The notes beneath the pieces are model-generated. The model had not been told where the DNA came from and did not search any database. It was given only the letters and a program-made list of their open reading frames with translations. Below are positions 47,526 to 56,632 of a stretch of 64,000 nucleotides of DNA, piece after piece. Where the stretch lies: positions 1-64,000 of the forward strand of contig NZ_CAAF010000038.1 of assembly GCF_000359125.1 (NCBI RefSeq), in the 5' to 3' direction. A program made the translations under genes and the position numbers. Origin of the DNA: Mesorhizobium sp. STM 4661 (lineage in GTDB: Bacteria > Pseudomonadota > Alphaproteobacteria > Rhizobiales > Rhizobiaceae). Numbering within the stretch: the stretch's first letter is position 1; every line of letters begins with the position of its first letter.

Positions 47526-48818
47526 TTAGACGGCGAGCTTGCGGGCCGTGGTCTGCGTGCCCGAAAGCGAGTCGAGGATCGCTTCATAGGGCGCGAGCGT
47601 GCCCACCGGTCCGACAGCGGTCAGCGTCGGCTTGGTCGAGAATAGCCGTGACGACAGGTCCGTCAGCCGATCGATCGTCAATGCCGACAGCCGCTCCATC
47701 AGCTCTTCCTTGGCGATCGGCCGGCCGAACAGCAGCAACTGCCGGGCGATCTGCGAGGCGCGGCTGGCCGGGCTTTCGGCCGACATGATCAGTCCGGCGC
47801 GATACTGGGCGCGTGCCCGGTCGAGTTCTTCCTGCAGGATCTTATCGCCGACCTTCTGCAGCTCGTCGATAATGACGGGCACCAGTTCGGCGATATCGCT
47901 CTGCCCGGTCGCGGCATGGACACCGAAGATGCCGGTGTCGGAAAAGCCCCAATGGAAGGCATAGACCGAATAGCAAAGGCCGCGCTTTTCGCGGACTTCC
48001 TGGAAAAGACGCGACGACATGCCGCCGCCAAGGATCATCGACAGAACCTGCGAGGCGTAGAAGTCGCGCACATGATAGGCGCGGCCTTCGAATCCCAGCA
48101 CGATCTGGGCGTCCATCAGGTCGCGGTCCTCGCGGAAATCACCGCCGACATACTGCGCATATTGCGGAATGTTACCTTCGGCCTTGGCGCGGAAGCCGCC
48201 GAGATGCCTTTCGACCTCGCGCACGAAATTGTCGTGCTTGATGTCGCCGGCGGCCACGACCACCATGCGCTCGGCGGCATATTGCCGTTCAATGAATTTG
48301 TGCAACTGCTTCGACGTGAAGGATTTGACGGTTTCCGGCGTGCCGAGGATGGAGCGGCCGATCGTCTGGTGGCGGAAGGCCGTCTCGGTGAAACGGTCGA
48401 AGACGATGTCGTCGGGGGTGTCGTGCGCGGCGCCGATCTCCTGCAGGATCACATGCTGCTCGCGTTCCAGCTCCTGCGGGTCGAACTCGGACTCCTGCAG
48501 GATGTCGGCGAGGATGTCGACAGCCAACGGCACGTCGTCGCTCAGCACCCTTGCATAGTATGACGTCGTCTCGACGCTGGTGGCGGCATTGATCTCGCCG
48601 CCGACATCCTCGATTTCCGAAGCGATCTCGAAAGCGCTTCGCCGCTTGGTTCCCTTGAACGCCATGTGTTCAAGCAGGTGGGCCATTCCGTGCTCTTCGT
48701 CACGCTCATTGCGGGCGCCTGATTTGACCCAGGCACCAAGAGCAACTGATTCGAGGCTTGGAAGGGTTTCGGTGGCGACTGTCAGGCCGTTCGACAGACG
48801 GCTTACCTCAACACCCAT
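47526..48818 (-). CDS. M16 family zinc metallopeptidase (processing-peptidase-like)
   Basis: A 430-residue cytoplasmic protease of the pitrilysin family, resembling mitochondrial processing peptidase beta. The inverted zinc motif HLLEH is at residues 47-51 in EEHGMAHLLEHMAFKGT, and the third ligand Glu lies in the following helical stretch (ELEREQHVILQEI). The middle and C-terminal parts are the usual inactive second domain. thrC ends 14 bases upstream on the same strand, an order conserved in alphaproteobacteria from memory. Confidence 0.94.
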   Translation of the reverse strand: MGVEVSRLSNGLTVATETLPSLESVALGAWVKSGARNERDEEHGMAHLLEHMAFKGTKRRSAFEIASEIEDVGGEINAATSVETTSYYARVLSDDVPLAVDILADILQESEFDPQELEREQHVILQEIGAAHDTPDDIVFDRFTETAFRHQTIGRSILGTPETVKSFTSKQLHKFIERQYAAERMVVVAAGDIKHDNFVREVERHLGGFRAKAEGNIPQYAQYVGGDFREDRDLMDAQIVLGFEGRAYHVRDFYASQVLSMILGGGMSSRLFQEVREKRGLCYSVYAFHWGFSDTGIFGVHAATGQSDIAELVPVIIDELQKVGDKILQEELDRARAQYRAGLIMSAESPASRASQIARQLLLFGRPIAKEELMERLSALTIDRLTDLSSRLFSTKPTLTAVGPVGTLAPYEAILDSLSGTQTTARKLAV

Positions 48819-48832
48819 ATAGCTGGTACTCC

Positions 48833-50230
48833 CTAACTTGCCGCCCGCGTGTGGTGGCTAACGTAATCTTCCACCATTTTCAGGTCGGATGGAAGTACCG
48901 TGTATTTTTCCTCTGATGTCATCAACCCGCCTAGCCATGCGGGCAGGGCGGGCGACACGCCGCAGGCCTCCTGGACGGCAGCCGGAAACTTTGCCGGATG
49001 GGCCGTGCCCAGCACCACCATCGGCACGGCATCGGCGGCGTTCGCAACGGCAACATGCATGGCCGCGGCGGTGTGCGGGTCGAGCAGATAGTTGCTGGCC
49101 GCCAGCGTCGAGCGGATCGTGGCGGCGACTTCGTCCATCGTCGAACGGCCGGCGTCGAATTCGGCACGAATCCTGGCGATCTCCGCCGCTTCGATGGTGA
49201 AGGCGCCGGACTGTTTGAGGCCGTTCATGTAGCGCCGCACGGTCGAGGCATCGCGGCCGGCCGCCTCGAACAGCAGGCGCTCGAAATTCGACGAAACCTG
49301 AATGTCCATCGACGGCGAAGTCGTCGAAAAGACGCCTTTCGTGCGGTATTCGCCGCTCGACAGCGTGCGCGCCAGAATGTCGTTGTCGTTGGTGGCGATG
49401 ACCAGCCGCTCGATCGGCAGGCCCATCTTCTTGGCGGCGTAGCCGGCGAAGATGTCGCCGAAATTGCCGGTCGGCACCGTGAAGGAGATAGGCCGGTCGG
49501 GCGCGCCCAGCGACAGCGCCGACGAGAAATAATAGACGATCTGAGCCATGATGCGGGCCCAGTTGATCGAATTGACGCCGGACAACGACACCCTGTCGCG
49601 AAAGCCGTGGTCGTTGAACATGTCCTTCACCAGACCCTGGCAATCGTCGAAATTGCCTTCGATCGCCAGCGCGTGGACGTTTGCCGCGGTGGATGTCGTC
49701 ATCTGCCGCTGCTGCACCGGCGAGACCTTGCCGTGCGGGAACAGAACGAAGATGTCGGTGCGGGCGCGCCCGGCAAAGGCATCGATGGCAGCCCCGCCAG
49801 TGTCGCCTGACGTAGCCCCGACGATTGTTGCGCGCTGGTCGCGTTCGCCAAGCACATGGTCCATCAGCCGGCCGAGAAGCTGCATGGCCACGTCCTTGAA
49901 AGCCAGCGTCGGACCATGGAAGAGCTCGAGGACGAATGTGTCCGGACCGGTCTGCGCCAGCGGGCAGACGGCCTCGTGACGGAAGGTCGCATAGGCTTCG
50001 CGCACCAGCCGTTCGAACACCGGCATCGCGATCTCGCCGCCCAGAAACGGCGCCAGCACGCGAATGGCGAGATCGGGATAGGCAAGGCCGCGCATGGCGC
50101 GGATCTCGGCCGCCGAAAGATGCGGCCATGCGCTGGGCACATAAAGCCCGCCGTCGCGCGCCAGCCCCGCCATCACCGCGTCGGAAAAACCAAGCACGGG
50201 CGCTTCCCCGCGGGTACTCACATATTGCAT
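48833..50230 (-). CDS. thrC: threonine synthase
   Basis: A 465-residue PLP enzyme that converts phosphohomoserine to threonine. The cofactor lysine is Lys112 in GPTLAFKDVAMQLLG; the phosphate loop is in TSGDTGGAAI, and PTGNFGDIFAGY is typical of the long-type synthase. I use the ATG giving the usual MQYVSTRG beginning; the longer frame has no ribosome binding site. It begins a likely operon with the M16 peptidase, GNAT and GGDEF/EAL genes, and is divergent from the small lipoprotein gene. Confidence 0.96.
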   Translation of the reverse strand: MQYVSTRGEAPVLGFSDAVMAGLARDGGLYVPSAWPHLSAAEIRAMRGLAYPDLAIRVLAPFLGGEIAMPVFERLVREAYATFRHEAVCPLAQTGPDTFVLELFHGPTLAFKDVAMQLLGRLMDHVLGERDQRATIVGATSGDTGGAAIDAFAGRARTDIFVLFPHGKVSPVQQRQMTTSTAANVHALAIEGNFDDCQGLVKDMFNDHGFRDRVSLSGVNSINWARIMAQIVYYFSSALSLGAPDRPISFTVPTGNFGDIFAGYAAKKMGLPIERLVIATNDNDILARTLSSGEYRTKGVFSTTSPSMDIQVSSNFERLLFEAAGRDASTVRRYMNGLKQSGAFTIEAAEIARIRAEFDAGRSTMDEVAATIRSTLAASNYLLDPHTAAAMHVAVANAADAVPMVVLGTAHPAKFPAAVQEACGVSPALPAWLGGLMTSEEKYTVLPSDLKMVEDYVSHHTRAAS

Positions 50231-50358
50231 CGTCACACGTCCATTGCTGCCGGGCGGCTCCATCCCCGGCAAAGTGGTTAATTTCTGCGCTGGCTCAGTC
50301 GCATTTTTGCCGCGCCGTTGATATACGTCACCGGCTTTGCGAGAGGGAAGAGCAGTTC

Positions 50359-51081
50359 ATGGCGTTTTGTTCGTTCAACGGTCGCCCATTTTATTATCGC
50401 CCATTTAACCGTCGCTTTGTCGCGGGTCTGGCGCTCACCGGCTTTATGCTTGCCGCCGCCGGCTGCCAATCGAGCGACAATGGCATCCTTGGCTTCGGCA
50501 AGAAGGATACGTCGCCGCCGCCGCCTCCGGACCCCAAGGTTCTCTCCAGCCAATTGCTGGCCTATTGCCCGAAAGTGACGCTGCGCGACGGTACCGCTTT
50601 CTTCAACACCTATGCCAAGAGCGGCCCGAAGCCCAAGAAGAAAGCCGAGCCCGCCGCTGATGCAGCACAGACCGACCAGCCGGCACCGGACGGCACCATG
50701 GTTGATCCGCGGAAGGATCCGACGAAGATCATCTACCAGGCCTCGATCACCGATGTGACCCGCGATTGCAGCCGCGCCAACGGCCAGTTGTCGATGAGGA
50801 TCGGGGTCGCCGGCAAGGTCGTGCCGGGGCCGATGTTCAACCCCGGCACCATCACCATGCCGATCCGTATCGCCGTGATGCGTGGTAGCGAGGTGCTTTA
50901 CTCGCAGCTTCACCAATATCAGGTCCAGGTTACCGATCCTTCGACTGCCACCCAGTTCATCTTCACCGATTCCAGCGTCGTCGTTCCCGAGCCCACCGCG
51001 AAGGACTATCAGGCGTTCGCCGGCTATGATGAAGCCGCGCGGAAGAAGAGCGACAAGAAGAAAGTTGCCGCAGCCGAATAG
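50359..51081 (+). CDS. lipoprotein of unknown function
   Basis: A 240-residue exported protein. The N-terminus is charged and aromatic, then a hydrophobic segment ends in a lipobox, AAAGCQSS, near residues 35-42, so lipid anchoring is likely. A PPPPPDP stretch follows, then a lysine/alanine-rich low-complexity part near residues 92-115. The C-terminal half is beta-rich, with TKIIYQASITDVTRDCSR, and ends in a lysine-rich tail. Rhizobia have conserved proteins like this, but I cannot name a function. GAGAGGGAAG precedes the ATG. Confidence 0.8.
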   Translation: MAFCSFNGRPFYYRPFNRRFVAGLALTGFMLAAAGCQSSDNGILGFGKKDTSPPPPPDPKVLSSQLLAYCPKVTLRDGTAFFNTYAKSGPKPKKKAEPAADAAQTDQPAPDGTMVDPRKDPTKIIYQASITDVTRDCSRANGQLSMRIGVAGKVVPGPMFNPGTITMPIRIAVMRGSEVLYSQLHQYQVQVTDPSTATQFIFTDSSVVVPEPTAKDYQAFAGYDEAARKKSDKKKVAAAE

Positions 51082-51096
51082 CAGCGGTTGGAACTG

Positions 51097-51114
51097 CGCC
51101 TCCAGCTGGAGGCG
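51097..51114. terminator. perfect 18-bp palindrome between convergent genes
   Basis: CGCCTCCAG is followed directly by its reverse complement CTGGAGGCG. It sits between the stops of the lipoprotein gene and the convergent HAD gene. A loopless palindrome of this length can fold into a hairpin with a few unpaired central bases, but no T tract follows. Confidence 0.5.
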
Positions 51115-51120
51115 TATGCC

Positions 51121-51810
51121 CTACGCATCGGCCGACCATTCCGACAGGGCGGCGATGACGCTTTTCAGCTCGGCCCAGCGGCGAATGACCGTTTCGGCGC
51201 CGGCCTCGGTCAGCGCATCGGCATGGCCGGGATAGCTGTGGCTGGCCCCTGTGAAGCCGATCACGCGCATGCCCGCCGTCCTGGCGCCGGTCACGCCATG
51301 CACGGAATCCTCGATGACGAAGGTGTTTTGCGGATCGGCCTTGAGCTTTTCCGCGGCAAAGAGAAACACGTCGGGGGCCGGCTTGGTTTTCCCGGTCGGT
51401 GTTTCCATTGCCGAAAAAATCCGGCCGGCGAAGAACGGCAGCAAATGCACCTTCTCCAGCATGAACTCGATCCGCTCCGAGCGTGAATTCGAGCAGATGC
51501 AGCGCGGCGCTGTCACCGCCGCGACCGCCTCGCGCACGCCATCGATGGCGCGCACATCGCTGCGCAACCTGCGGTCGACCAGCTCTTCGGCGCGGTCGAT
51601 CAGCGAGGCCTGGAACGGGATGCGCGACTTCTCCTCGACCCGCATCATGATGTCCTTGAAGGTCAGCCCGGCATAGGTTTCGGCAATCTCCTCGGCCGAT
51701 ATCTCATACCCGGCCGAGGTCAGCAGCTCGGCTTCGATGCGCGCGGCGATGATTTCGGAATCGACGAGCACGCCGTCGCAATCGAAGATGACAAGGTCTG
51801 GCTGTGGCAT
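51121..51810 (-). CDS. HAD-IA phosphatase (beta-phosphoglucomutase/Gph-like)
   Basis: A 229-residue haloacid-dehalogenase phosphatase. Motif I FDCDGVLVDSE (residues 9-19) gives the nucleophile and acid/base aspartates, motif II is the ICSNSRSER segment, motif III is TKPAPDVFLFAAEKL, and motif IV is VIEDSVHGVTGA. A helical cap lies between motifs I and II. Substrate is unknown; sugar phosphates are likely. I use the ATG that starts MPQPDLVIFD. It is divergent from ccrM. Confidence 0.92.
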   Translation of the reverse strand: MPQPDLVIFDCDGVLVDSEIIAARIEAELLTSAGYEISAEEIAETYAGLTFKDIMMRVEEKSRIPFQASLIDRAEELVDRRLRSDVRAIDGVREAVAAVTAPRCICSNSRSERIEFMLEKVHLLPFFAGRIFSAMETPTGKTKPAPDVFLFAAEKLKADPQNTFVIEDSVHGVTGARTAGMRVIGFTGASHSYPGHADALTEAGAETVIRRWAELKSVIAALSEWSADA

Positions 51811-51969
51811 GGCGATCCGGAGGCGGGAGGGCGGGCGTTGGCCCGAGCAACCTCGGGCGGCGCGGGCATACACCAACGGGCCGGCCTGCGCAAATTACCG
51901 GGTCCGGATCCTGCGGCCTTCACCGAATATTTACGCTGATCGGTAACCATAACGGGGAGTAAACAGTAA

Positions 51970-53124
<1,155 letters not shown>

Positions 53125-53128
53125 CAAT

Positions 53129-53239
53129 AACCGCTATGGCGATCTCGTTGCACATCGTTCCCGAAGGAAGCAGGATCGCGCTTTCTCGACCGAAAAGTGC
53201 CGCGAAGCGTTCCGCCAGTCCCGTCGTCGGGTCTTCGTC
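53129..53239 (-). pseudogene. fragment of a threonine-aldolase/beta-eliminating lyase gene
   Basis: Thirty-seven codons on the minus strand read DEDPTTGLAERFAALF followed by GRESAILLPSGTMCNEIAIAV. This closely resembles the start of low-specificity threonine aldolases (the ED-P-T segment, then G-K/R-E-x-A-x-x-x-P-S-G-T-M-x-N). No lyase sequence continues on either side: the left edge lies five bases from the ccrM stop and the right edge overlaps the VapC stop. It looks like the leftover of a deletion linked to the toxin-antitoxin module. Family recognition is from memory and needs a search. Confidence 0.7.
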
Positions 53240-53627
53240 AAGCGAGTTGCAGACCGAGGTGATGAACCATCGGGTCGAAGTCTCGGTCGTCATGCAGCAG
53301 CGCGTGTCCGCCCTGGATGCAGAATGTGCCGATGATCATATCGATTGTTTTGCGGATGGTGATGCCCCGCTGCCGGAGCACGCGGTAGTTTCGGGCAGTT
53401 TTGACTGCCGTCGCAGGATCCAGCATCGGCACAATAGCGAACTGTCGAAGGTTCCGCTCAATCAGTTGGGCATGCGTTTCGTTGCGCGCACCTTGTAGCA
53501 CCTCCAGCAGGATCAAGTCTCCGACCAGAATCTCCTGAGTGTCGTCGAGATGCCTGAGCTTACCTACCGAGACGCTGTTCGTATTGCGGAGATGGGCGAT
53601 CCAGACGGAACTGTCGACGACGATCAT
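53238..53627 (-). CDS. vapC: VapC-type PIN-domain toxin
   Basis: A 129-residue PIN nuclease. Acidic residues lie in MIVVDSSVWIAHLR (Asp5), LLEVLQGAR (Glu), KTIDMIIGTFC (Asp) and LLHDDRDFDPM (Asp). The C-terminal DRDFDPMVHHLGL is typical of VapC. It overlaps the antitoxin stop by four bases, so the pair is translationally coupled, and it looks complete and potentially active. The stop overlaps the lyase remnant. This PIN family differs from the earlier VapC, with a different antitoxin. Confidence 0.93.
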   Translation of the reverse strand: MIVVDSSVWIAHLRNTNSVSVGKLRHLDDTQEILVGDLILLEVLQGARNETHAQLIERNLRQFAIVPMLDPATAVKTARNYRVLRQRGITIRKTIDMIIGTFCIQGGHALLHDDRDFDPMVHHLGLQLA

Positions 53628-53836
53628 CGACGCTGATCGGGCGAACGACCTTCCCGCATGGTGTCAAGATCGCCGTCCCAGCCAGCGCCAGCAAGTGCGG
53701 CGATAGCCATATCTTGCCGGTGCCGGCGTACCAGAGTGCGCAAGGCCGCCTCAATCGTCGCTTTCTTGGTCTTGAGACCGGAGGCGGCCATGGCCTCCGC
53801 GATCAGTTTGTCGTCGAGTTCGATGTTGGTTCGCAT
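53624..53836 (-). CDS. vapB: VapB-type antitoxin (type II, RHH-like)
   Basis: A 70-residue protein that starts MRTNIELDDKLIAEAMAASG, with GLKTKKATIEAALRTLVRR, the classic VapB of the VapB_antitoxin/DUF2191 group. The C-terminal part (AALAGAGWDGDLDTMR) should occupy the toxin active-site groove. It is coupled to the VapC gene by a four-base overlap. A palindromic site lies upstream, which it probably binds to repress the module. Confidence 0.93.
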   Translation of the reverse strand: MRTNIELDDKLIAEAMAASGLKTKKATIEAALRTLVRRHRQDMAIAALAGAGWDGDLDTMREGRSPDQRR

Positions 53837-53850
53837 GTCGATGCTCGATG

Positions 53851-53876
53851 TGTGTAAATTGGACTAAATATACACA
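53851..53876. promoter_or_regulatory. inverted repeat upstream of vapB, probable operator
   Basis: TGTGTAAAT and ATATACACA form a near-perfect inverted repeat with an eight-base spacer, beginning 15 bases upstream of the antitoxin start. The site is A/T-rich in a high-GC neighbourhood, and antitoxins of this group often bind such a site. A promoter -10 region probably overlaps it. Confidence 0.6.
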
Positions 53877-53993
53877 TTCCGCTCTTGACCAACAAGCCGT
53901 CACGCCGACAGCGTCACGACGAAAGAGGACATCTTCGATATTCCCGCGCAAACTTGAAGCGGGTTATCAATCGGCTTGTCGAAGTGAATCAAA

Positions 53994-54093
53994 TCACACT
54001 GTGATCCCCTGCGTCACACTGTGATCCCCTGCGTCACACTGTGATCCCCTGCGTCACACGGTGATCCCCCGGGTTACACCGTGATCCCCAGGC
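53994..54093. repeat. 20-bp tandem repeat, five copies, spanning the 3' end of the HAD gene
   Basis: Three identical units TCACACTGTGATCCCCTGCG (53994, 54014, 54034) are followed by two variant units (54054 and 54074). The last unit encodes the final residues and stop of the HAD gene. Each unit carries the palindrome CACACTGTGA or a variant. Decreasing similarity toward the gene suggests the repeat grew by duplicating the gene's 3' end. There are no spacers, so it is not a CRISPR array. Confidence 0.9.
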
Positions 54094-54685
54094 GCTGGAG
54101 GTCCGCCTCGAGCGTCCTTGCGTCGGTGAACAACACGGACTGCCAGCCGGCCGCCTTGGCGCCTTCGACATTCTTCGGGCTGTCGTCGATGAACAACGTG
54201 GCCGACGGCTCAAGGCCGAACGCGGCGACGTGATGATCGTAGATGCCGCGATCAGGCTTGATCAGGCCGATCTCTCCCGAAATGGTCACGCCGCGCGGAC
54301 GGTTGAGGAAATCGAAACGCTGCCGGGCTTCGGCGAGCGTGTCGGAGGCGAAGTTGGTCAGCATGGTGACGTCGTGGCCGCTGTCGATCAGCTTCTCCAT
54401 GATCTCAACGCTGTCCTCATAGGCATGCGGCACCATCTCGTGCCAGTGGCGGCGGAAACCGCGTATGTTTTCGGCATGGTCGGGATATTCGGCGATCAGC
54501 AGCGCCTCGGCTTCTTCCCAAGTCCGTCCACGATCCTGCTCGATGTTCCAGTCATGCGTGCAGACATTGTCGAAAAACCACTTTCTCTCCTCGGCGTCCG
54601 GAATGAGACGGCTGAACGGCAAGTTCGGATCGTAGTGGATCAGCACTCTGCCGATGTCGAAAACGATGTGGCGGATTTCGGTCAT
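54074..54685 (-). CDS. HAD-IA phosphatase (YihX-like)
   Basis: A 203-residue HAD phosphatase. Motif I is FDIGRVLIHYD, in which the second acidic residue of classical HAD proteins is replaced by Gly, as in YihX-type enzymes. Motif II lies in MLTNFA, and motif III/IV in KPDRGIYDHHV and FIDDSPKNVEGAKAAGW. Likely substrates are sugar phosphates or FMN-like compounds. I use the ATG that gives MTEIRHIVFDIG; the longer frame runs through a repeat element. The C-terminal LGITV comes from the last unit of a tandem repeat. Confidence 0.9.
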   Translation of the reverse strand: MTEIRHIVFDIGRVLIHYDPNLPFSRLIPDAEERKWFFDNVCTHDWNIEQDRGRTWEEAEALLIAEYPDHAENIRGFRRHWHEMVPHAYEDSVEIMEKLIDSGHDVTMLTNFASDTLAEARQRFDFLNRPRGVTISGEIGLIKPDRGIYDHHVAAFGLEPSATLFIDDSPKNVEGAKAAGWQSVLFTDARTLEADLQRLGITV

Positions 54686-54724
54686 TCTATCCTCAATGCA
54701 ATTCAGTGCGGGTGCTGCTTTTGG

Positions 54725-54771
54725 TGCATGTCGCCCAGAAGTGTGCAGCGGTTTTGGGAACACGACATGCA
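54725..54771. repeat. TGCATGTCG palindromic element, short form
   Basis: The ends TGCATGTCG and CGACATGCA are inverted, with CCCAGAA and TTTTGGG inside. It is the same family as the element at 42313-42384 but lacks the nested REP-like hairpin. It lies between the mutY 3' end and the HAD gene start, about 15 bases from the next element. Confidence 0.85.
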
Positions 54772-54786
54772 CAAAACAAACAATCC

Positions 54787-54827
54787 AAGCGCGTTGCGGT
54801 ACGATCAAGTCACACGCGACGCGCTTT
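54787..54827. repeat. AAGCGCGTTGCG...CGCGACGCGCTTT palindromic element
   Basis: Twelve-base arms with one mismatch flank a 16-base spacer. The right arm encodes the last residues of MutY (KARRV) and its stop lies in the spacer. The same half site occurs at 28348-28360. It forms a composite with the preceding TGCATGTCG element. Confidence 0.8.
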
Positions 54828-55934
54828 GGTCGCGCCCGGTATCGCCGCTTCGATTACCTTTTTCATGACAGTGGGTAAGGCTTCCCCGGAAATTTCATGG
54901 GCCAGCGACCAGAAATGTCCCGCCGGAGCGGCGACCTCGGTCACCGTTTTAAACACGTCGAGTTCGAGCGCGAAGTGGGTGAAGACGTGGCCAATCCGCC
55001 CGGCAGGCCGCCAGTCGCCGGGGAAGGGGGCTGTCGCTTCCGTGGTGGCGCCGTCGATCCGCGCGGTCCAGCCCGTCGTCGGCACCTCGGTCATGCCTCC
55101 GAGCAGGCCTTTGTCCGCACGCTTGCGCAAAAGAATGGCGCCGTCGCCCCGCACGGCAACGAAGGCCGCCCCGCGCCGCAATGGTTTCTCGCCCTTCGGC
55201 AGACGAACCGGGAAGCGTTCGGGGTCGCCTGAAACAGTCGCGCTGCAATCCTCGCGCAGCGGGCAGAGCATGCAACGCGGCCGGCGCGGCGTGCAGATCG
55301 TCGCGCCCAGATCCATCATCGCCTGGGCGAAGTCGCCCGGCCTTTGGGCTGGAACCATGCGCTCGACATGAGCGCGTATCTCGGTTTTGGCCTCGCTCAG
55401 CGGCGTTGCGATCGAAAACAATCGCGAAACAACCCGTTCGACATTGCCGTCGACGACCGCGGCGGGATGGTCGAAGGCGATCGCCACGATCGCCGCCGCT
55501 GTATAGGCGCCGATGCCGGGCAGCTCTTTCAAACCTGCTTCCGTGTCCGGAAACCGGCCGCCTTGCCGTGCGACGAGATCGGCGCAGGCCTTGAGATTGC
55601 GTGCGCGCGAATAATAGCCGAGCCCGGCCCAGGCCTTCATCACATCTTCGGTCGATGCCGCGGCGAGCGCCTCGACATCAGGCCATTTGCCGACAAAGGT
55701 TCGGAAATAGGATTTGACCGCTTCAACCGTGGTCTGCTGCAGCATGACCTCGGAAAGCCAGACGCGGTAGGGATCGGGACGCGCGCCGCGCGCGAATTCG
55801 CGCGGCGCAATACGCCACGGCAAGTCGCGGTGATGCGCGTCGTACCAGCCAAGCAGGCGGGACGCGATCTGGCCGCTATCCCCGGATCCAGCTTTGCTGG
55901 TATTTGCCTTGCGGGTCTGGTCGTGCAGTGTCAT
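54810..55934 (-). CDS. mutY: A/G-specific adenine DNA glycosylase
   Basis: A 374-residue base-excision repair enzyme that removes adenine opposite 8-oxoguanine. The helix-hairpin-helix is LPGIGAYTAAAIVAIAF (138-154), catalytic Glu62 is in SEVMLQQT, Asp162 is in VVDGNVERV, and the 4Fe-4S cysteines are 214, 221, 224 and 230 (CX6CX2CX5C). The C-terminal NUDIX-like domain recognises 8-oxoG. The last residues come from a palindromic repeat. It is divergent from the DUF721 gene. Confidence 0.96.
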   Translation of the reverse strand: MTLHDQTRKANTSKAGSGDSGQIASRLLGWYDAHHRDLPWRIAPREFARGARPDPYRVWLSEVMLQQTTVEAVKSYFRTFVGKWPDVEALAAASTEDVMKAWAGLGYYSRARNLKACADLVARQGGRFPDTEAGLKELPGIGAYTAAAIVAIAFDHPAAVVDGNVERVVSRLFSIATPLSEAKTEIRAHVERMVPAQRPGDFAQAMMDLGATICTPRRPRCMLCPLREDCSATVSGDPERFPVRLPKGEKPLRRGAAFVAVRGDGAILLRKRADKGLLGGMTEVPTTGWTARIDGATTEATAPFPGDWRPAGRIGHVFTHFALELDVFKTVTEVAAPAGHFWSLAHEISGEALPTVMKKVIEAAIPGATKARRV

Positions 55935-55989
55935 TGATCGAGGACTGGCCTAACCGCTGCTTGGTGAAGGTTGTGACTGGAGAACGCAC

Positions 55990-56490
55990 ATGGCAGGGAA
56001 AAGGCCCTTCGGCAATCCCGTTCCGGTGAGCGATCTTGCCACTGAGATACTCGATCCGGTGCTGCGCAAGCGGGCCGGCATGTCGATCGGGCTCGTCCAG
56101 TCTTGGGAAGAAATTGCCGGGCCAAGACTCGCCGGCCGCTCGCGCCCTGAAAAGATCCAGTGGCCGCGCCGCATGCATGAAGACGATCCGTTCGAGCCGG
56201 CGGTGCTGGTCATCGCTTGCGAAGGCATGGCCGCGCTCCATCTCCAGCACGAGACCGGCGAGATCATCAACCGGGTCAATGCGTTCCTTGGCTTCAACGC
56301 CGTTGGCCGGATCAGGATCGTGCAGAAGCCGGTTCTGTCGCAAAAGCTCCGCCCGAAACCAGCCGCCAGACCGCTCAATGATGCAGAAAAATCAAAGCTT
56401 TCCCGAACAGTCGGCAAGATCGAGGACGATGGCTTGCGCGCCTCGCTGGAGCGGCTCGGCGCAACTATTCTGGGCCAAAGAAAGCCATAG
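55990..56490 (+). CDS. DUF721 (DciA-like) protein
   Basis: A 166-residue protein with the DUF721 pattern: VSDLATEILDPVLRKRAGMSIGLVQSWEEIAGPRLAGRSRPEKI, followed by VLVIACEGMAALHLQHETGEIINRVNAFLGFNAVGRIRI. DUF721 proteins such as DciA load the replicative helicase DnaB in many bacteria, so a replication role is plausible. It lies between mutY and the DsbA-like gene, a conserved rhizobial order from memory. The C-terminal extension, rich in charged residues, is variable. Confidence 0.9.
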   Translation: MAGKRPFGNPVPVSDLATEILDPVLRKRAGMSIGLVQSWEEIAGPRLAGRSRPEKIQWPRRMHEDDPFEPAVLVIACEGMAALHLQHETGEIINRVNAFLGFNAVGRIRIVQKPVLSQKLRPKPAARPLNDAEKSKLSRTVGKIEDDGLRASLERLGATILGQRKP

Positions 56491-56632
56491 GATTGTCGCC
56501 AATCTCGCGTATTCGTGATCGCGCCCTAAAAGTTTGGCGATTGGAATGGGGACGGCGATGCCTTAATTCGCGCCAACTCTCGCCTTTTCTAGCCTTAGCA
56601 TTGCAAAATCCAACCCATATGAGGTGATTCGT

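Noticed and set aside
53994..54093. CRISPR-like array
   Set aside because: The repeats are contiguous with no spacers, and the last unit is coding sequence; no cas genes are nearby.
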